A stretch of 64,000 bases of DNA from HXMU1420-2 sp040830545 (GCA_040830545.1 JBFOMB010000030.1:1-64000); one strand, 5' to 3'. Positions 32,489-42,593 are shown, counted from the first letter of the stretch. The notes: generated by a model from the sequence alone, not told the origin. Translations and numbers: made by a program.

Positions 32489-33712
32489 TCACCGTTTGAA
32501 ACAGGCCACCAATTCGGTGTGCATGCTCCACCGGAACTGATCGACGACCTGTACCCATTCCAGCCCAAACCCTGCATCCACAAGGGTGCGTGCGTCGCGG
32601 GCAAAGGTCACCGGGTTGCAGGAGACAAAGCCAATAACCGGCACATCCGACGCGGCGAGTTGCGCGGTTTGGGCCTGCGCCCCGGCACGGGGCGGGTCGA
32701 TCACGGCGGCCTCGTAGCCCTGCAAGTCATCCGCCATCAGTGGATTTCGGAACAGGTCACGTGATTCGATGCTCAGCGTCCTGCGACCGGACGTCATACG
32801 CCAGCCATTCAGGGCGGCGTCCAGCATGTCGCCCTGCCCTTCAACTGCATGAACCGCCGCTGTTCGGGTAAGTGGCAAGGCAAACGTGCCGCATCCGGCA
32901 AACAGGTCGACAACCCGGGTCGCGACGCCGATGGCCTCAATCACCCCTGAAACCAGTGCCTGTTCACCGTCCTGCGTCGCCTGCAGGAACGCGCCGGGGG
33001 GTGGGACCACGCGCACATCGTCGAAGGTCTGATAGGGTTGGACGCAGGTCACAATGACCTCATCCTCCCAGGTCAGCCGGGCCAGATTGGCCGTCTGCGC
33101 GATCTGCCCCAGCGTTTGCATCAAGGGCCCATCCAGCGGCTTGCCGTCACGCACCAGAACGTCCAGCCCTTCGTCGCTTTGGGTCACGGCAACACTTAAC
33201 GGCTGTTTGCGACTGGCTCCAATCTGGGCAAGCTGCTCTGCCACTGGCAGAAACCCGGCGATCTCGGGCCGCAGCACGTGGCAATCTGGCACCGAAACCA
33301 CAACATCCGAGCGTCGAGCGTGGAACCCAGCCAACGCCCCTCCTTTGGTCCGGCGCGCGGCAAAGGTGGCGCGGCGGCGTGAATTCGGAGGGGAGGTATG
33401 GATGGGGCGGAACTGTGACTCGATCCCCTGATCATTCAGTGCCTGTTGAACGTAAGTCTGCTTCCACTCCGCGACAAACGCGTCCGCAGCATGTTGCAGA
33501 TCGCAGCCACCACAGCCTTTGTAGTGTCTGCATGGTGCTTTCACGCGCGCATCCGAAGGGGTCAGGATACGCACATCCGCCAGCTTGCCTTCAGCCAACC
33601 GACCCGCGACACGTTCGCCCGGCAGGGTGCGTGGCGCAAATACTGGTCCGTCCGCGATCCCGTCACCCAGATGACCCAACCGCGTGATGTTATGTTCCGT
33701 CACATCTGTCAC
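32489..33712 (-). CDS. RNA (uracil-C5)-methyltransferase, RumA/TrmA family
   Basis: 407 residues. It has an N-terminal TRAM-like region (to about 55), an iron-sulfur cluster binding set CRHYKGCGGC plus a later cysteine in VPDCHVL, and a C-terminal SAM domain with VDLFAGCGTFALPL and the catalytic nucleophile motif SCNPVTFARD. It methylates uracil C5 in 23S rRNA or tRNA; which target cannot be decided. It is shorter than E. coli RlmD, as is usual in Alphaproteobacteria. Confidence 0.9.
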   Translation of the reverse strand: MTDVTEHNITRLGHLGDGIADGPVFAPRTLPGERVAGRLAEGKLADVRILTPSDARVKAPCRHYKGCGGCDLQHAADAFVAEWKQTYVQQALNDQGIESQFRPIHTSPPNSRRRATFAARRTKGGALAGFHARRSDVVVSVPDCHVLRPEIAGFLPVAEQLAQIGASRKQPLSVAVTQSDEGLDVLVRDGKPLDGPLMQTLGQIAQTANLARLTWEDEVIVTCVQPYQTFDDVRVVPPPGAFLQATQDGEQALVSGVIEAIGVATRVVDLFAGCGTFALPLTRTAAVHAVEGQGDMLDAALNGWRMTSGRRTLSIESRDLFRNPLMADDLQGYEAAVIDPPRAGAQAQTAQLAASDVPVIGFVSCNPVTFARDARTLVDAGFGLEWVQVVDQFRWSMHTELVACFKR

Positions 33713-33727
33713 GATGTCGATCTGCCC

Positions 33728-35560
33728 CTATTCCGCCGCCTCAGCCCGGATGAACCCACCGGATTGCCGGTTCCAATACTGCGCATAAAGGCCACCCTGC
33801 GCCAGCAGATCGTCGTGATGCCCGGCCTCGACAATCTGACCGGCATCCATGACGATGATCCGGTCCATTTCGGACAGCGTTGACAGTCGATGCGCGATGG
33901 CCAGCACGGTTTTGCCCTCCATCACGCGGGCCAGGGCCGCCTGAATGGACGCCTCTACCTCGCTGTCCAGGGCACTTGTCGCTTCGTCCAGCACAAGGAT
34001 AGGCGCATCCTTCAGGATAGCCCGCGCCAGCGCGATCCGCTGCCGCTGCCCGCCGGACAGTTTCACGCCACGCTCGCCCAGGAATGCATCGTAACCTTTG
34101 CGCCCGGTGTGATCCTTGAGGTCAGTGATGAAATCATGCGCCTCCGCCTTCACCGCGGCGGCCTCGACCTCGGCCAATGTCGCATCGGGTCGGCCATAGC
34201 GAATGTTGTCCACGGCAGAGCGATTGAACATCGCCGTTTCCTGCGTGACCATTCCGATCTGACCCCGCAACGACTGTTGCGTCACAGCAGACACATCCTG
34301 TCCGTCAATCCGGATTGCGCCGTTTTCGGCTTCGTAGAGCCTGAGTAGCAGCGAAACCAAGGTCGACTTCCCTGCCCCGCTGGCCCCAACAATGCCCAGC
34401 TTTTCACCCGGTTCGATTCGCAGGGACAGATCGCGCACGCCCCCAATCTCGGCCCCATAAGCGAAGGTGACCGAGTCAAATTCAATCCCGGCATTAGAAA
34501 TCTGCAACGAGGTCGCGCCCGGTGCATCCTCCACCCGTGTGCGAGGCGTCAGGGTGCGCATACCGTCTTCGACCTCACCGATATTGGCGTAGATCGTCAT
34601 CAGCGTGAAACTGACCCAGCCGGTCATCTGCGCGATACGGATCGCAACGGTGCCCGCCGCCACAATGTCCCCGGTCGTCGCCTGCCCCGCCTGCCAAAGC
34701 ATCAGCGATCCGCCTATTAGCGCCACGGGCAGAACGCCCGCCAGCGTCATCAGACACCAGCGCAACGCAGCAGAGAGATAGCCGAACTCCAGCGCAGTGC
34801 CGCGATAAACGGCCAAGGCGTCCCGCGCTGCACGGTCTTCGTGGTCGGCATGGGCAAACAGTTTCACTGTTTTGATATTCGTGATCGCGTCCACGATCTG
34901 TCCCGTCACCATGGCCCGCGCGCCCGCGCGTTTGGCGGACCGGGTGCGAATACGCGGCAGAAACCAGCGGATCATCGCGAAATAAGCCACCAGCCACACC
35001 GCAAAAATCCCCATGATCCGCACATCAATCGACGACAGCAGGATCAGCGACCCGGCCAATGATGCCAGCGCAAAGGCGACCACATTGATCACCTCCACCA
35101 TCACGTCGGTCATGGCACGGGCGGTTTGCATTTCCTTCTGCGCGATCCGGCCTGCAAAATCTTCGTCAAAGAAGCTGACCGATTGGCCCAGCGTCCATTG
35201 ATTCAGCCGCGAGAGCACCAGCGGGTTGATGTTTGGCGCAACCAAGATGGAGTTCGAGGCGGATGAGAGGCCGAAGAACAACGGGCGTGCGATCAGGAAA
35301 AAAGCCGCCGCGCCGACCAACATCCACAGGTTAGAGCCGGAGAAATACGTTCCGGGATCAGAGGCCGAGACGGAATCCACCACCAGTTTCAGGATCAATG
35401 CCGTCAGCGCCTCCATCCCGCCAGCAAGGGCGGAGGCGAAAGTCGCGATCAGCAGGATGGGCCACGCACCAGACAACCCCCAGGCCATGAACCGCCACAA
35501 GGTTTGCGGCGGCGGCCCATCAGCGGGGGCAAAGGGGTCTATCCAGTTGCGCAGGCTCAT
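33728..35560 (-). CDS. ABC exporter half-transporter (membrane plus ATPase domains), subunit 2
   Basis: 610 residues. An N-terminal six-helix membrane domain (about 25-320) precedes the ATPase domain with Walker A GASGAGKST, signature LSGGQRQR and Walker B ILVLDEATSALD, all canonical. Its start overlaps the stop of the next gene upstream by 4 bp. The two products very probably form a heterodimeric exporter. The substrate is unknown; lipid, peptide or drug are all possible. Confidence 0.93.
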   Translation of the reverse strand: MSLRNWIDPFAPADGPPPQTLWRFMAWGLSGAWPILLIATFASALAGGMEALTALILKLVVDSVSASDPGTYFSGSNLWMLVGAAAFFLIARPLFFGLSSASNSILVAPNINPLVLSRLNQWTLGQSVSFFDEDFAGRIAQKEMQTARAMTDVMVEVINVVAFALASLAGSLILLSSIDVRIMGIFAVWLVAYFAMIRWFLPRIRTRSAKRAGARAMVTGQIVDAITNIKTVKLFAHADHEDRAARDALAVYRGTALEFGYLSAALRWCLMTLAGVLPVALIGGSLMLWQAGQATTGDIVAAGTVAIRIAQMTGWVSFTLMTIYANIGEVEDGMRTLTPRTRVEDAPGATSLQISNAGIEFDSVTFAYGAEIGGVRDLSLRIEPGEKLGIVGASGAGKSTLVSLLLRLYEAENGAIRIDGQDVSAVTQQSLRGQIGMVTQETAMFNRSAVDNIRYGRPDATLAEVEAAAVKAEAHDFITDLKDHTGRKGYDAFLGERGVKLSGGQRQRIALARAILKDAPILVLDEATSALDSEVEASIQAALARVMEGKTVLAIAHRLSTLSEMDRIIVMDAGQIVEAGHHDDLLAQGGLYAQYWNRQSGGFIRAEAAE

Positions 35561-37395
35561 TCCGCCGCCTCCGGGTTCAGGAAGCCGCCGGATTGCCGTG
35601 CCCAGAACCCTGCATAGAGTCCGTTTTTAGCCAACAATTCCTCGTGGCTGCCAGCCTCGACTATGCGGCCTTGATCCATCACCAGAATACGATCCATCTG
35701 TGCAATGGTAGAAAGCCGGTGCGCGATGGCAATGACCGTTTTGCCCTGCATCATGCCGTAGAGCGTGCTTTGAATGGACGCCTCCACCTCGGAATCAAGC
35801 GCGCTGGTTGCTTCGTCCAGCAACAGGATCGGCGCATCCTTCAGCATCACGCGAGCCAACATGATCCGCTGGCGTTGCCCGCCAGACAGCTTCACACCAC
35901 GTTCGCCCACATGCGCGTCATACCCGGCCCGACCCGTCGGATCGGTCAGGTCCAGGATGAAATCATGGGCCTCTGCCTGACGCGCGGCCTCAATAATCTC
36001 AGCCTCTGTCGCATCCGGGCGGCCATAAGCTATGTTTTCCCGGACCGAGCGATGCAGCAGCGAACTGTCCTGCTGAACCATGCCGATATGCGTGCGCAAA
36101 CTGTCCTGAGTGACGCGCCCAATGTCCTGCCCGTCGATCAGGATACGACCGGATTCAGGGTCATAGAACCGCAGCAGTAGTTTCACTAATGTCGATTTTC
36201 CCGCGCCGGATCGACCGACCAACCCGATCTTTTCACCCGGATTCACGGTCAGGCTGATCCGATCCAGCCCGCCAGCATCCCGGCCATAGTGGTGCGACAG
36301 GTCCTGAAGCTCAATCTGTCCACGATCCAGCGCCAGCGGTTTTGAATCTGGTCCATCGACCAGATCAATGGGCTGCGCGATGGTTTCCATACCTTCGGCA
36401 ACGACACCCAGCTGTCGGAAAAACGTGGTCAACGCCCACATGATCCAGCCCGTCATGGCATTCAATCGCAGTGTCAGAGCCGTCGCCGCCGCAACCACAC
36501 CAACCGACGCCGTACCCTGCATCCACAGGTAAACCGCCCAGCCGACTACACCCACGATCAGCGCACCGTTCAGCGTGACCAGAGCGATGTCCATGATCGT
36601 ATAGAGCCGCATTTCGCGAATGAATGTGGTCCGCGTTTTTTCAATCGCGTCCTTGGAGTATTCCAGTTCGCGGTCATGATGGGCAAACATCTTGACCGAG
36701 TGGATGTTGGTATAACTGTCCACCACGCGACCCGTGACAGTCGACCGCGCATCGCTGGCCGCCTGTGACGCTGGGCCAACCCGACGCACGGTCCAGTTGA
36801 CCAAAATGGCATAGAGCCCGAACCAGATAACCAGCGGCAACAACAACCGGGGGTCAGACGTCGCCAACAGGATCGCCGCACCGATCAGATAGGCCAGCGA
36901 AAAGGAAATCGCGTCAAAGACCTGAAACACAACCTCGCCCGCTGCTGGGGGAGTCTGCATAATCCGGTTGGCGATCCGTCCGGCAAAATCGTTTTCAAAC
37001 CAGCCAACCGACTGCCGTAGCACGTGTTTGTGTGACCGCCAGCGGATCAAAGTGCCAAAGTTCGGCAGGATCGTGTTGTTCAGTAACAAAACATCCAGCG
37101 TCTGCAAAACCGGCCGCAGGAACAAGATGAACAAAGCAACCAGGATCAGTTCAGTCCCGTGATCCTGCCATACCTTTTCGGGCGGGCTGCCCAACAGATC
37201 CACGATCCGGCCCATGTAGTAGATCAGCCCGATTTCAATCGCGGCCACCACGACAGACAGGATGGCGGTCCACACAAACACCTGTTTGAACGGTTCACAA
37301 TAGTCGCGCAGGAAAGGCCACAGCTGGGTCGGCGGCGCATCCTTTTCTTCATACGCAACATAGGGATCGACGAGATTCTCGAAAAAACGAAACAT
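35557..37395 (-). CDS. ABC exporter half-transporter (membrane plus ATPase domains), subunit 1
   Basis: 612 residues from ATG 37395, chosen over the GTG at 37410 because GGAG is 7 nt upstream. The membrane domain (about 35-330) is followed by an ATPase domain with Walker A GRSGAGKST, signature LSGGQRQR and Walker B ILLLDEATSALD. Both half-transporters have full consensus ATP sites, so this is not the degenerate-site type of heterodimer. It is the first gene of the pair; the 184 bp upstream hold no other feature I can support. Confidence 0.93.
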   Translation of the reverse strand: MFRFFENLVDPYVAYEEKDAPPTQLWPFLRDYCEPFKQVFVWTAILSVVVAAIEIGLIYYMGRIVDLLGSPPEKVWQDHGTELILVALFILFLRPVLQTLDVLLLNNTILPNFGTLIRWRSHKHVLRQSVGWFENDFAGRIANRIMQTPPAAGEVVFQVFDAISFSLAYLIGAAILLATSDPRLLLPLVIWFGLYAILVNWTVRRVGPASQAASDARSTVTGRVVDSYTNIHSVKMFAHHDRELEYSKDAIEKTRTTFIREMRLYTIMDIALVTLNGALIVGVVGWAVYLWMQGTASVGVVAAATALTLRLNAMTGWIMWALTTFFRQLGVVAEGMETIAQPIDLVDGPDSKPLALDRGQIELQDLSHHYGRDAGGLDRISLTVNPGEKIGLVGRSGAGKSTLVKLLLRFYDPESGRILIDGQDIGRVTQDSLRTHIGMVQQDSSLLHRSVRENIAYGRPDATEAEIIEAARQAEAHDFILDLTDPTGRAGYDAHVGERGVKLSGGQRQRIMLARVMLKDAPILLLDEATSALDSEVEASIQSTLYGMMQGKTVIAIAHRLSTIAQMDRILVMDQGRIVEAGSHEELLAKNGLYAGFWARQSGGFLNPEAAE

Positions 37396-37579
37396 GAGGA
37401 AGCTCCACACAGAGCAAAAAGCACAGAATGATCAAAGGGTGAAAAACAGCCGTCACCCCAACGGAATGAGGCTCAGCTGTTGCCGTTCCAAATTCCGAAA
37501 AACATTCGCGCCCTCCTCTTGTCGGTACCGTTCACTTAGCCGATCGCGCGGGGGTTGTCACTATTGCATTGCCGCACAG

Positions 37580-38734
37580 TCAAAGCTCCATCAGCGCAGA
37601 CCGGTCCAGGGTGAAGTTGGACGCAATCCAGGCGCGTTCCAATTCGTCCAACCGCGCGCCCAGCGCTGCACCGGTGTAGTTGGGCATCAAGTAATTGGCC
37701 TTGATGGGAAATTCGGCGGTTGCGCCGGTTGTGATCTGGTCCTGAAATCCGTCTGGCAAGTCCGTTTCCAGACTTGCCGCGCGTAGAAGAACCACATTAG
37801 TGGCCGCGTCGCTGCCCAGCCGATAGCCCAGTTCACCCGGTGGCTGCATATTGCCGATCCCGTCTCGCAGGTTGCTAAGGCGTTTCTGATCCGCCCGGCT
37901 CAGGCGAAGGTCATCAACCGGGGATACCCCCCCAAGCAATGCCAACCGGCGGAGAGCATCTGGCGAGACTCCCGCTTCCGATTCCAGATAAACAAGTCTT
38001 GCCAGACCCTTATCATCCGCACCGGGCAGGCAACGCGCCAATACTCCAACCTGCCGCATCGTGGCTACCGACGGCGCGGGATCATCTGCGCCCAACAGCT
38101 TCAAAATCTCTGCCTCAACCCGTTCCTTGGACAGCTTGTCCAACCCGTCCAGGTTTTTAGCAATCCCGGCCAGCGCCTCGGCATCGAACCCTTCTTCCGG
38201 ATCACCATAGATCGCGTGGAAACGGAAATAGCGAAGGCTGCGCAGGTAGTCCTCGCGAATACGCTCTGCCGCATCGCCGATGAACCGCACGTAATGCCGT
38301 TGCAGATCGTCAAACCCACCCAACGGGTCGACCAACATACCGTCCTTTGTCAGGTACAGCGCGTTCATCGTGAAATCGCGGCGCGCAGCGTCCTCTTCAA
38401 CGGTATCAGCGAAATGAACAACCGCATGACGCCCGTCTGTTTCTACGTCGCGGCGAAAAGTCGTGACCTCGAACGCGGTTCCATTCACCACAACGGTAAC
38501 CGTCCCATGGTCGATACCCGTCGGTATCGCCCGCAGACCAGCGTCCCTGGCCAATCGCATCACTTTTTCTGGTCGCGCGTCAGTCGCGATGTCGATGTCC
38601 TTGATCGGAAGGCCCATCAGGGTGTTTCGCACACATCCGCCCACGGCCAAGGCCTGCGCACCGGCGTTTCCCAGAACAGACAAAACCGTCTGCGTATCGG
38701 CGTCGCGCAACCAAGGGGCCCTGATCGTGGTCAT
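37580..38734 (-). CDS. cca: CCA tRNA nucleotidyltransferase (class II)
   Basis: 384 residues from ATG 38734, which overlaps the Nudix stop as ATGA; the longer frame begins inside that gene. The head contains the nucleotidyltransferase signature GGCVRNTLMGLPIKDIDIAT with catalytic aspartates D-x-D, then RRDFTMNALYL and LRSLRYFRFH. It adds or repairs the 3' CCA end of tRNA. Alphaproteobacterial members lack the HD domain seen in E. coli. It forms an operon with the Nudix and Hsp33 genes. Confidence 0.92.
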   Translation of the reverse strand: MTTIRAPWLRDADTQTVLSVLGNAGAQALAVGGCVRNTLMGLPIKDIDIATDARPEKVMRLARDAGLRAIPTGIDHGTVTVVVNGTAFEVTTFRRDVETDGRHAVVHFADTVEEDAARRDFTMNALYLTKDGMLVDPLGGFDDLQRHYVRFIGDAAERIREDYLRSLRYFRFHAIYGDPEEGFDAEALAGIAKNLDGLDKLSKERVEAEILKLLGADDPAPSVATMRQVGVLARCLPGADDKGLARLVYLESEAGVSPDALRRLALLGGVSPVDDLRLSRADQKRLSNLRDGIGNMQPPGELGYRLGSDAATNVVLLRAASLETDLPDGFQDQITTGATAEFPIKANYLMPNYTGAALGARLDELERAWIASNFTLDRSALMEL

Positions 38735-39327
38735 CGCTCCATTCGACCGGCCAGAGCCCGCAGCATCCGCGCCGTCGCCCCCCATATGTAATAGGGTCCA
38801 AACGGCACCACGTAGTAATGCCGCCGCATTCCCCGCCAGCGGCGATATTCGACACTAAAGTTGGCGGTTTCCATCAAAAACGACAGCGGCGCACTAAACA
38901 CCTCGGCCACTTCGCCCGGTTCCGGCACCGGGTCGAATGCCCCCGACACAAGTCCCAAAACCGGCGACACCTGAAACCCGGTCACAGTTTCATGGGTCGG
39001 CATTTGCCCCAACACATCCACCTGATCAGGGTTCAACCCGACCTCTTCCTGCGCCTCACGCAGGGCCGTCTGGACAACATCCGTATCCGTGTCGTCCTGT
39101 TTGCCGCCCGGAAACGCGATTTGGCCCGGGTGGTGTTTCAGTGACGACGACCGTTTGGTCAGGATCACCTGCGGTTCGGCCAAATCCGTGCGGATCGCGA
39201 TCAGTACCCCAGCCGGGCGCAATTTGCGATCCGGCGGGAGCACTACATCAGGGTTCAGGTCATAGTCGGACGACCCGGATTCGGATCGTTCCAGCGCCGC
39301 GATCAAGGATGCGCGCAGATTACTCAT
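38731..39327 (-). CDS. Nudix hydrolase, CoA pyrophosphatase type
   Basis: 198 residues. The Nudix box runs from GGKQDDTDTD to REAQEEVGL, with the REXXEE metal site. LKHHPGQIAFPGGK just before it is the signature of the NudL/YeaB group that cleaves CoA or its derivatives to phosphopantetheine and ADP. It overlaps hslO by 8 bp upstream and cca by 4 bp downstream, so all three are coupled. Confidence 0.9.
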   Translation of the reverse strand: MSNLRASLIAALERSESGSSDYDLNPDVVLPPDRKLRPAGVLIAIRTDLAEPQVILTKRSSSLKHHPGQIAFPGGKQDDTDTDVVQTALREAQEEVGLNPDQVDVLGQMPTHETVTGFQVSPVLGLVSGAFDPVPEPGEVAEVFSAPLSFLMETANFSVEYRRWRGMRRHYYVVPFGPYYIWGATARMLRALAGRMER

Positions 39328-40306
39328 CCGGTGCCCGCGTGGCCTCGAACCCTACGGTCGCGGGATCAAGGCTGTAGTGCGCCGAGCAGAACTGGCAATC
39401 CGCCGTGACCCGACCATCCTCGGTCGTCATCTTTGCGATGTCACTGGCCGAATAAATCGATAGGCCTTGACGCACGCGGTCTTCGGAACAGGTGCAACCG
39501 AACCGGATCGCCTGCGCGTCGTATACCCGCGGCCCTTCTTCGTGGAACAGGCGCACCAGCAGGTCGGTTGACGACACGTTGGGCCCGATCAGCTCTAGTT
39601 CCTCGACCGTGTTCAGCAGGTGATTGACCCGGTTCCAGTGCTCTTCTGTGTCGCCGCTGACCAGATCCGCCGCCTTCAACAGATTGCCATCGCCGGACCC
39701 ATCCGCCGCAAAGGGGGATGCCTCGGGCATGTGCTGCAACATGACGCCACCCGCACGCCAACCCGGTTCAGAGCCGGGTTCCTGAGACAGGCCAAAGCCC
39801 AGCTGGAACCGCGTCGGCAACTGTTCGGATTGCGCAAAATATGCCTCCGCCGAGGCAGAAATCGAGGGACCGGACAGGGGGGTGATGCCCTGATAAGGCG
39901 CGGTACCGCCACCCTGGTCGATCAGGATGGCAAAATAGCCCTCGCCAATCTGATCAAACGGCGCGCCGTCCGTCAGGCGATCCCGGTCAAAACTGGCATA
40001 AGCCCGAATGCGGGCCGGTTCACCTTCGGTCTGTGGCGCATAGTAGTCCGTTGCGATCATGCGCACGGCGCCTTTGGACTGCACCTGCAATGACAGCTTC
40101 CAACGCAGCTTGATCGTTTGCCCGACCAGCGCCGTCAGCAACGCCATTTCCGCCACCAACGCTTCGACCACCGGAGGGTAATCGTGCTGCTGCAAAATAC
40201 CGCTCAGCACACCATCCAGGCGCGCAATTCGGCCGCGCATATCGCACGCATCGAGTTGGAACGGCAGGACGGTGTCGTCCCACGCTAGTTTTTCACCGAG
40301 TGTCAT
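39320..40306 (-). CDS. hslO: Hsp33 redox-activated chaperone
   Basis: 328 residues from ATG 40306, with GAAGGAAA upstream; the longer frame to 40360 crosses the divergent promoter. The C-terminal redox switch has both cysteine pairs, GCTCSED and DCQFCSAHY, which bind zinc when reduced and form disulfides to activate the holdase. The N-terminal chaperone domain carries LPFQLDACDMRGRIARLD. It is the first gene of hslO-nudix-cca. Confidence 0.93.
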   Translation of the reverse strand: MTLGEKLAWDDTVLPFQLDACDMRGRIARLDGVLSGILQQHDYPPVVEALVAEMALLTALVGQTIKLRWKLSLQVQSKGAVRMIATDYYAPQTEGEPARIRAYASFDRDRLTDGAPFDQIGEGYFAILIDQGGGTAPYQGITPLSGPSISASAEAYFAQSEQLPTRFQLGFGLSQEPGSEPGWRAGGVMLQHMPEASPFAADGSGDGNLLKAADLVSGDTEEHWNRVNHLLNTVEELELIGPNVSSTDLLVRLFHEEGPRVYDAQAIRFGCTCSEDRVRQGLSIYSASDIAKMTTEDGRVTADCQFCSAHYSLDPATVGFEATRAPDE

Positions 40307-40382
40307 GGGGTTTCCTTCAACGCCGGGGATTGGCATATCGCGGCTATATAGGCGCGGCAAGAAGCGAATAAAGGGGCAATTT

Positions 40383-40847
40383 GTGATCAGACGATTTGGA
40401 GCACCGCCAGAACCCGGTCGCCGCTATATCCGAAGATTGGGTGCGTATGCCCTATTACCCCTAGGTCAGAGCCTGTTGCTGACCCGTCAAGATGCCGATC
40501 CCGCGCCGGAATTGCAGCTGCCAGGCGGCGGGGTTGATCGCGGTGAGACGCCAATGGTGGCGCTACATCGCGAAGTTTTCGAGGAAACCGGGTGGAGCAT
40601 TTCCGCCCCGCGATATGTTGGGGCCTATCGACGTTTCACTTACATGCCGGAATACGATCTGTGGGCGGAAAAGGTCTGTCTGATCTTTCGGGCACGGCCA
40701 GTTCGCGCGCTATCTGAGCCGACCGAACCCGGACACACGGCGCTGTGGATGGCTCCTGACCAGGCCGCTGGGCTGCTGGACAGCCCCGGTGATCGGCATT
40801 TCACCAGCGAGCACGCCCAGCGCTACGCCCGAATCAAGGCCCGTTGA
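40383..40847 (+). CDS. Nudix hydrolase
   Basis: 154 residues from GTG 40383, with AAGGGG 7-8 nt upstream; the open frame further 5' runs into the hslO region. The Nudix box is GGGVDRGETPMVALHREVFE followed by ETGW, with the REXXEE-like REVFEE core. The N-terminal half (RRYIRRLGAYALLP) and EYDLWAEKVCLIFRAR form the usual mixed sheet. The substrate is not evident. It is divergent from hslO and overlaps the 3' end of the phosphatase gene by 14 bp in convergent orientation. Confidence 0.87.
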   Translation: MIRRFGAPPEPGRRYIRRLGAYALLPLGQSLLLTRQDADPAPELQLPGGGVDRGETPMVALHREVFEETGWSISAPRYVGAYRRFTYMPEYDLWAEKVCLIFRARPVRALSEPTEPGHTALWMAPDQAAGLLDSPGDRHFTSEHAQRYARIKAR

Positions 40848-42120
40848 ATTCAAACAACAGGGCGGAAACGTCGTCATCCAGCCCGGTGTCAGGACACATC
40901 TCCTGTGACAAGGCCCAGAACAGATCGTCCAGAAAATCCTGCCCTTTGCTGGTATCTTTCAAAGACGACACAAGCCGTTTTAGTCCTTCTTCTTCGATCA
41001 TCTCCCCGGATTTGCGGCGGCATTCCGTGATACCATCGGAATAGAGAAGCAGGCGGTCGCCCGGTTGGAGCTTCAGCTCGATCTGGCTGAATGCAACATC
41101 CGATACCAGACCGATCGGCAGCCCACCTTCACCCACGAATTCATAGCTCCCATCCTTTCGGATGATCAGCGGGTGAGGATGGCCCGCCTGAAGCAACCGG
41201 ACCGTGCCGGATTTCAGATCCGCCGTGCAGTAGACCATCGTAAAATACTCGTCGATGCCCTGATCTGCAGTCAGACGCTGGTTCAATCGGCGAGCAACCT
41301 CGGTTGGAGGCAGCAACGCATAGTATTTTTCAAACCTGCTTTCCGTTCCCACGTTCTGGTCGAGGTATCGACTGCTTAGATAGCTGCCCAACCGCGCAGT
41401 CATCATCGCGGACGTGATGCCATGACCGGATACATCGATGCTGTAAAACGCCAGCCTGTTGGAGCCCGGCGAAAACATACCAACCAAATCGCCGCCGATG
41501 TGGCCGCAGGGCTTCAGCAGCAACGAAATTTCAGACCGGCCAAACCTTCGATTTCGTTCGGGGACCAGCGATTGCTGGATCTTGCGCGCCTGCTGCAGAT
41601 CATTGTCGATCTTATCATATGCCTCGCGCAGTTGATCCAGCGTTTCGTTGATGACCGCATTCTTCTCGGACAATTCATTCTGCATCGACAGGATTCTATC
41701 GCCAGCAGTAATCCGCGCGCGCAATTCGACGGGATCGACGGGTTTCGTGACAAAGTCATCCGATCCCGCATCCAGCCCCTGCGCGATCTCGCCCTTGTCA
41801 CTTTTGGAGGTGAGCAGGATGAAGTAGCAGTACCTTTCGTTTGAATCCGCCCGCAGCGCCCGGCACAGGTCCAACCCGTTCATGCCCGGCATCATCCAAT
41901 CGCTGATGACCATTTCCGGGCTGTGTTCCGCATATTGATCCAGCGCGTCTTCGCCACATTCGGCCTCCACCACCTCGAATCCCCATTTTCGGAGCAATCG
42001 CGATATGATCCGGCGCTGCAGGCGGCTGTCGTCAACGATCAAAATTCGCTGAATCGACGCACGCCCGTCCGTGACCTGCGGCGGATTCTCAGGTTTTTGA
42101 CTGTCAACAACTGCGGACAC
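40834..42120 (-). CDS. Response regulator with PP2C/SpoIIE-type phosphatase output (RsbU-like)
   Basis: 428 residues if read from GTG 42120 (GGGG 9 nt upstream); TTG 42147 is the outer limit, and no ATG precedes the receiver domain. The receiver domain (about 24-140) has the acidic pair in ILIVDDS, the phospho-acceptor in VISDWMMPGMNG (D74) and K126 in FVTKPVD. A helical linker (about 145-190) leads to a PP2C phosphatase (about 200-428) with GGDLVGMF, DVSGHGITSAMM and the C-terminal GLDDDVSALLFEF. It probably dephosphorylates an anti-anti-sigma factor. It is divergent from an Hpt gene. Confidence 0.9.
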   Translation of the reverse strand: MSAVVDSQKPENPPQVTDGRASIQRILIVDDSRLQRRIISRLLRKWGFEVVEAECGEDALDQYAEHSPEMVISDWMMPGMNGLDLCRALRADSNERYCYFILLTSKSDKGEIAQGLDAGSDDFVTKPVDPVELRARITAGDRILSMQNELSEKNAVINETLDQLREAYDKIDNDLQQARKIQQSLVPERNRRFGRSEISLLLKPCGHIGGDLVGMFSPGSNRLAFYSIDVSGHGITSAMMTARLGSYLSSRYLDQNVGTESRFEKYYALLPPTEVARRLNQRLTADQGIDEYFTMVYCTADLKSGTVRLLQAGHPHPLIIRKDGSYEFVGEGGLPIGLVSDVAFSQIELKLQPGDRLLLYSDGITECRRKSGEMIEEEGLKRLVSSLKDTSKGQDFLDDLFWALSQEMCPDTGLDDDVSALLFEFNGP

Positions 42121-42260
42121 TGATTCTGACCCCGAAATACGGGGCAAAGACTGTGCCGGAACCTCTTAAATTTCAGTTAGGCGGCTTCCCCTAAGGTCAT
42201 TAAGGGGATGTTAGGCCGTATCTGATAGCCCGAAGCGGAGCCGATCCAAACGGGTGTGTC

Positions 42261-42593
42261 ATGATAGACTGGTCTCGCGTGCGCGAATTGAGGGAAGAAA
42301 TCGGGGCAGAAGATTTCGAGGAGGTCGTCGAGCTGTTTTTGGACGAGGTTGAGGAAGTCGTTGAGCGTTTGAACACAACGCCGGACTTAACCTCGCTAGA
42401 GGCAGATCTGCATTTCCTGAAAGGCAGCGCGCTGAGCTTCGGCTTTGTCGATTTTTCGGGCAAGTGTCAGGACGGCGAACGTGATTCTGCCGCTGGCCGC
42501 GCCGGGGACGTCAACATTGGCGACGTGGTAGACGGCTATTATCAGGCCAAACAGGTGTTCCTGACTGAAATGCCATTGCATCTGGGCGCATGA
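42261..42593 (+). CDS. Hpt (histidine phosphotransfer) domain protein
   Basis: 110 residues. It is a stand-alone Hpt four-helix protein with the phospho-accepting histidine in LHFLKGSALSFGF (H51). It can relay phosphate between a hybrid kinase and a receiver. It is divergent from the receiver-phosphatase gene, whose receiver domain is the natural partner. The C-terminal end (QVFLTEMPLHLGA) is ordinary for the family. Confidence 0.88.
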   Translation: MIDWSRVRELREEIGAEDFEEVVELFLDEVEEVVERLNTTPDLTSLEADLHFLKGSALSFGFVDFSGKCQDGERDSAAGRAGDVNIGDVVDGYYQAKQVFLTEMPLHLGA

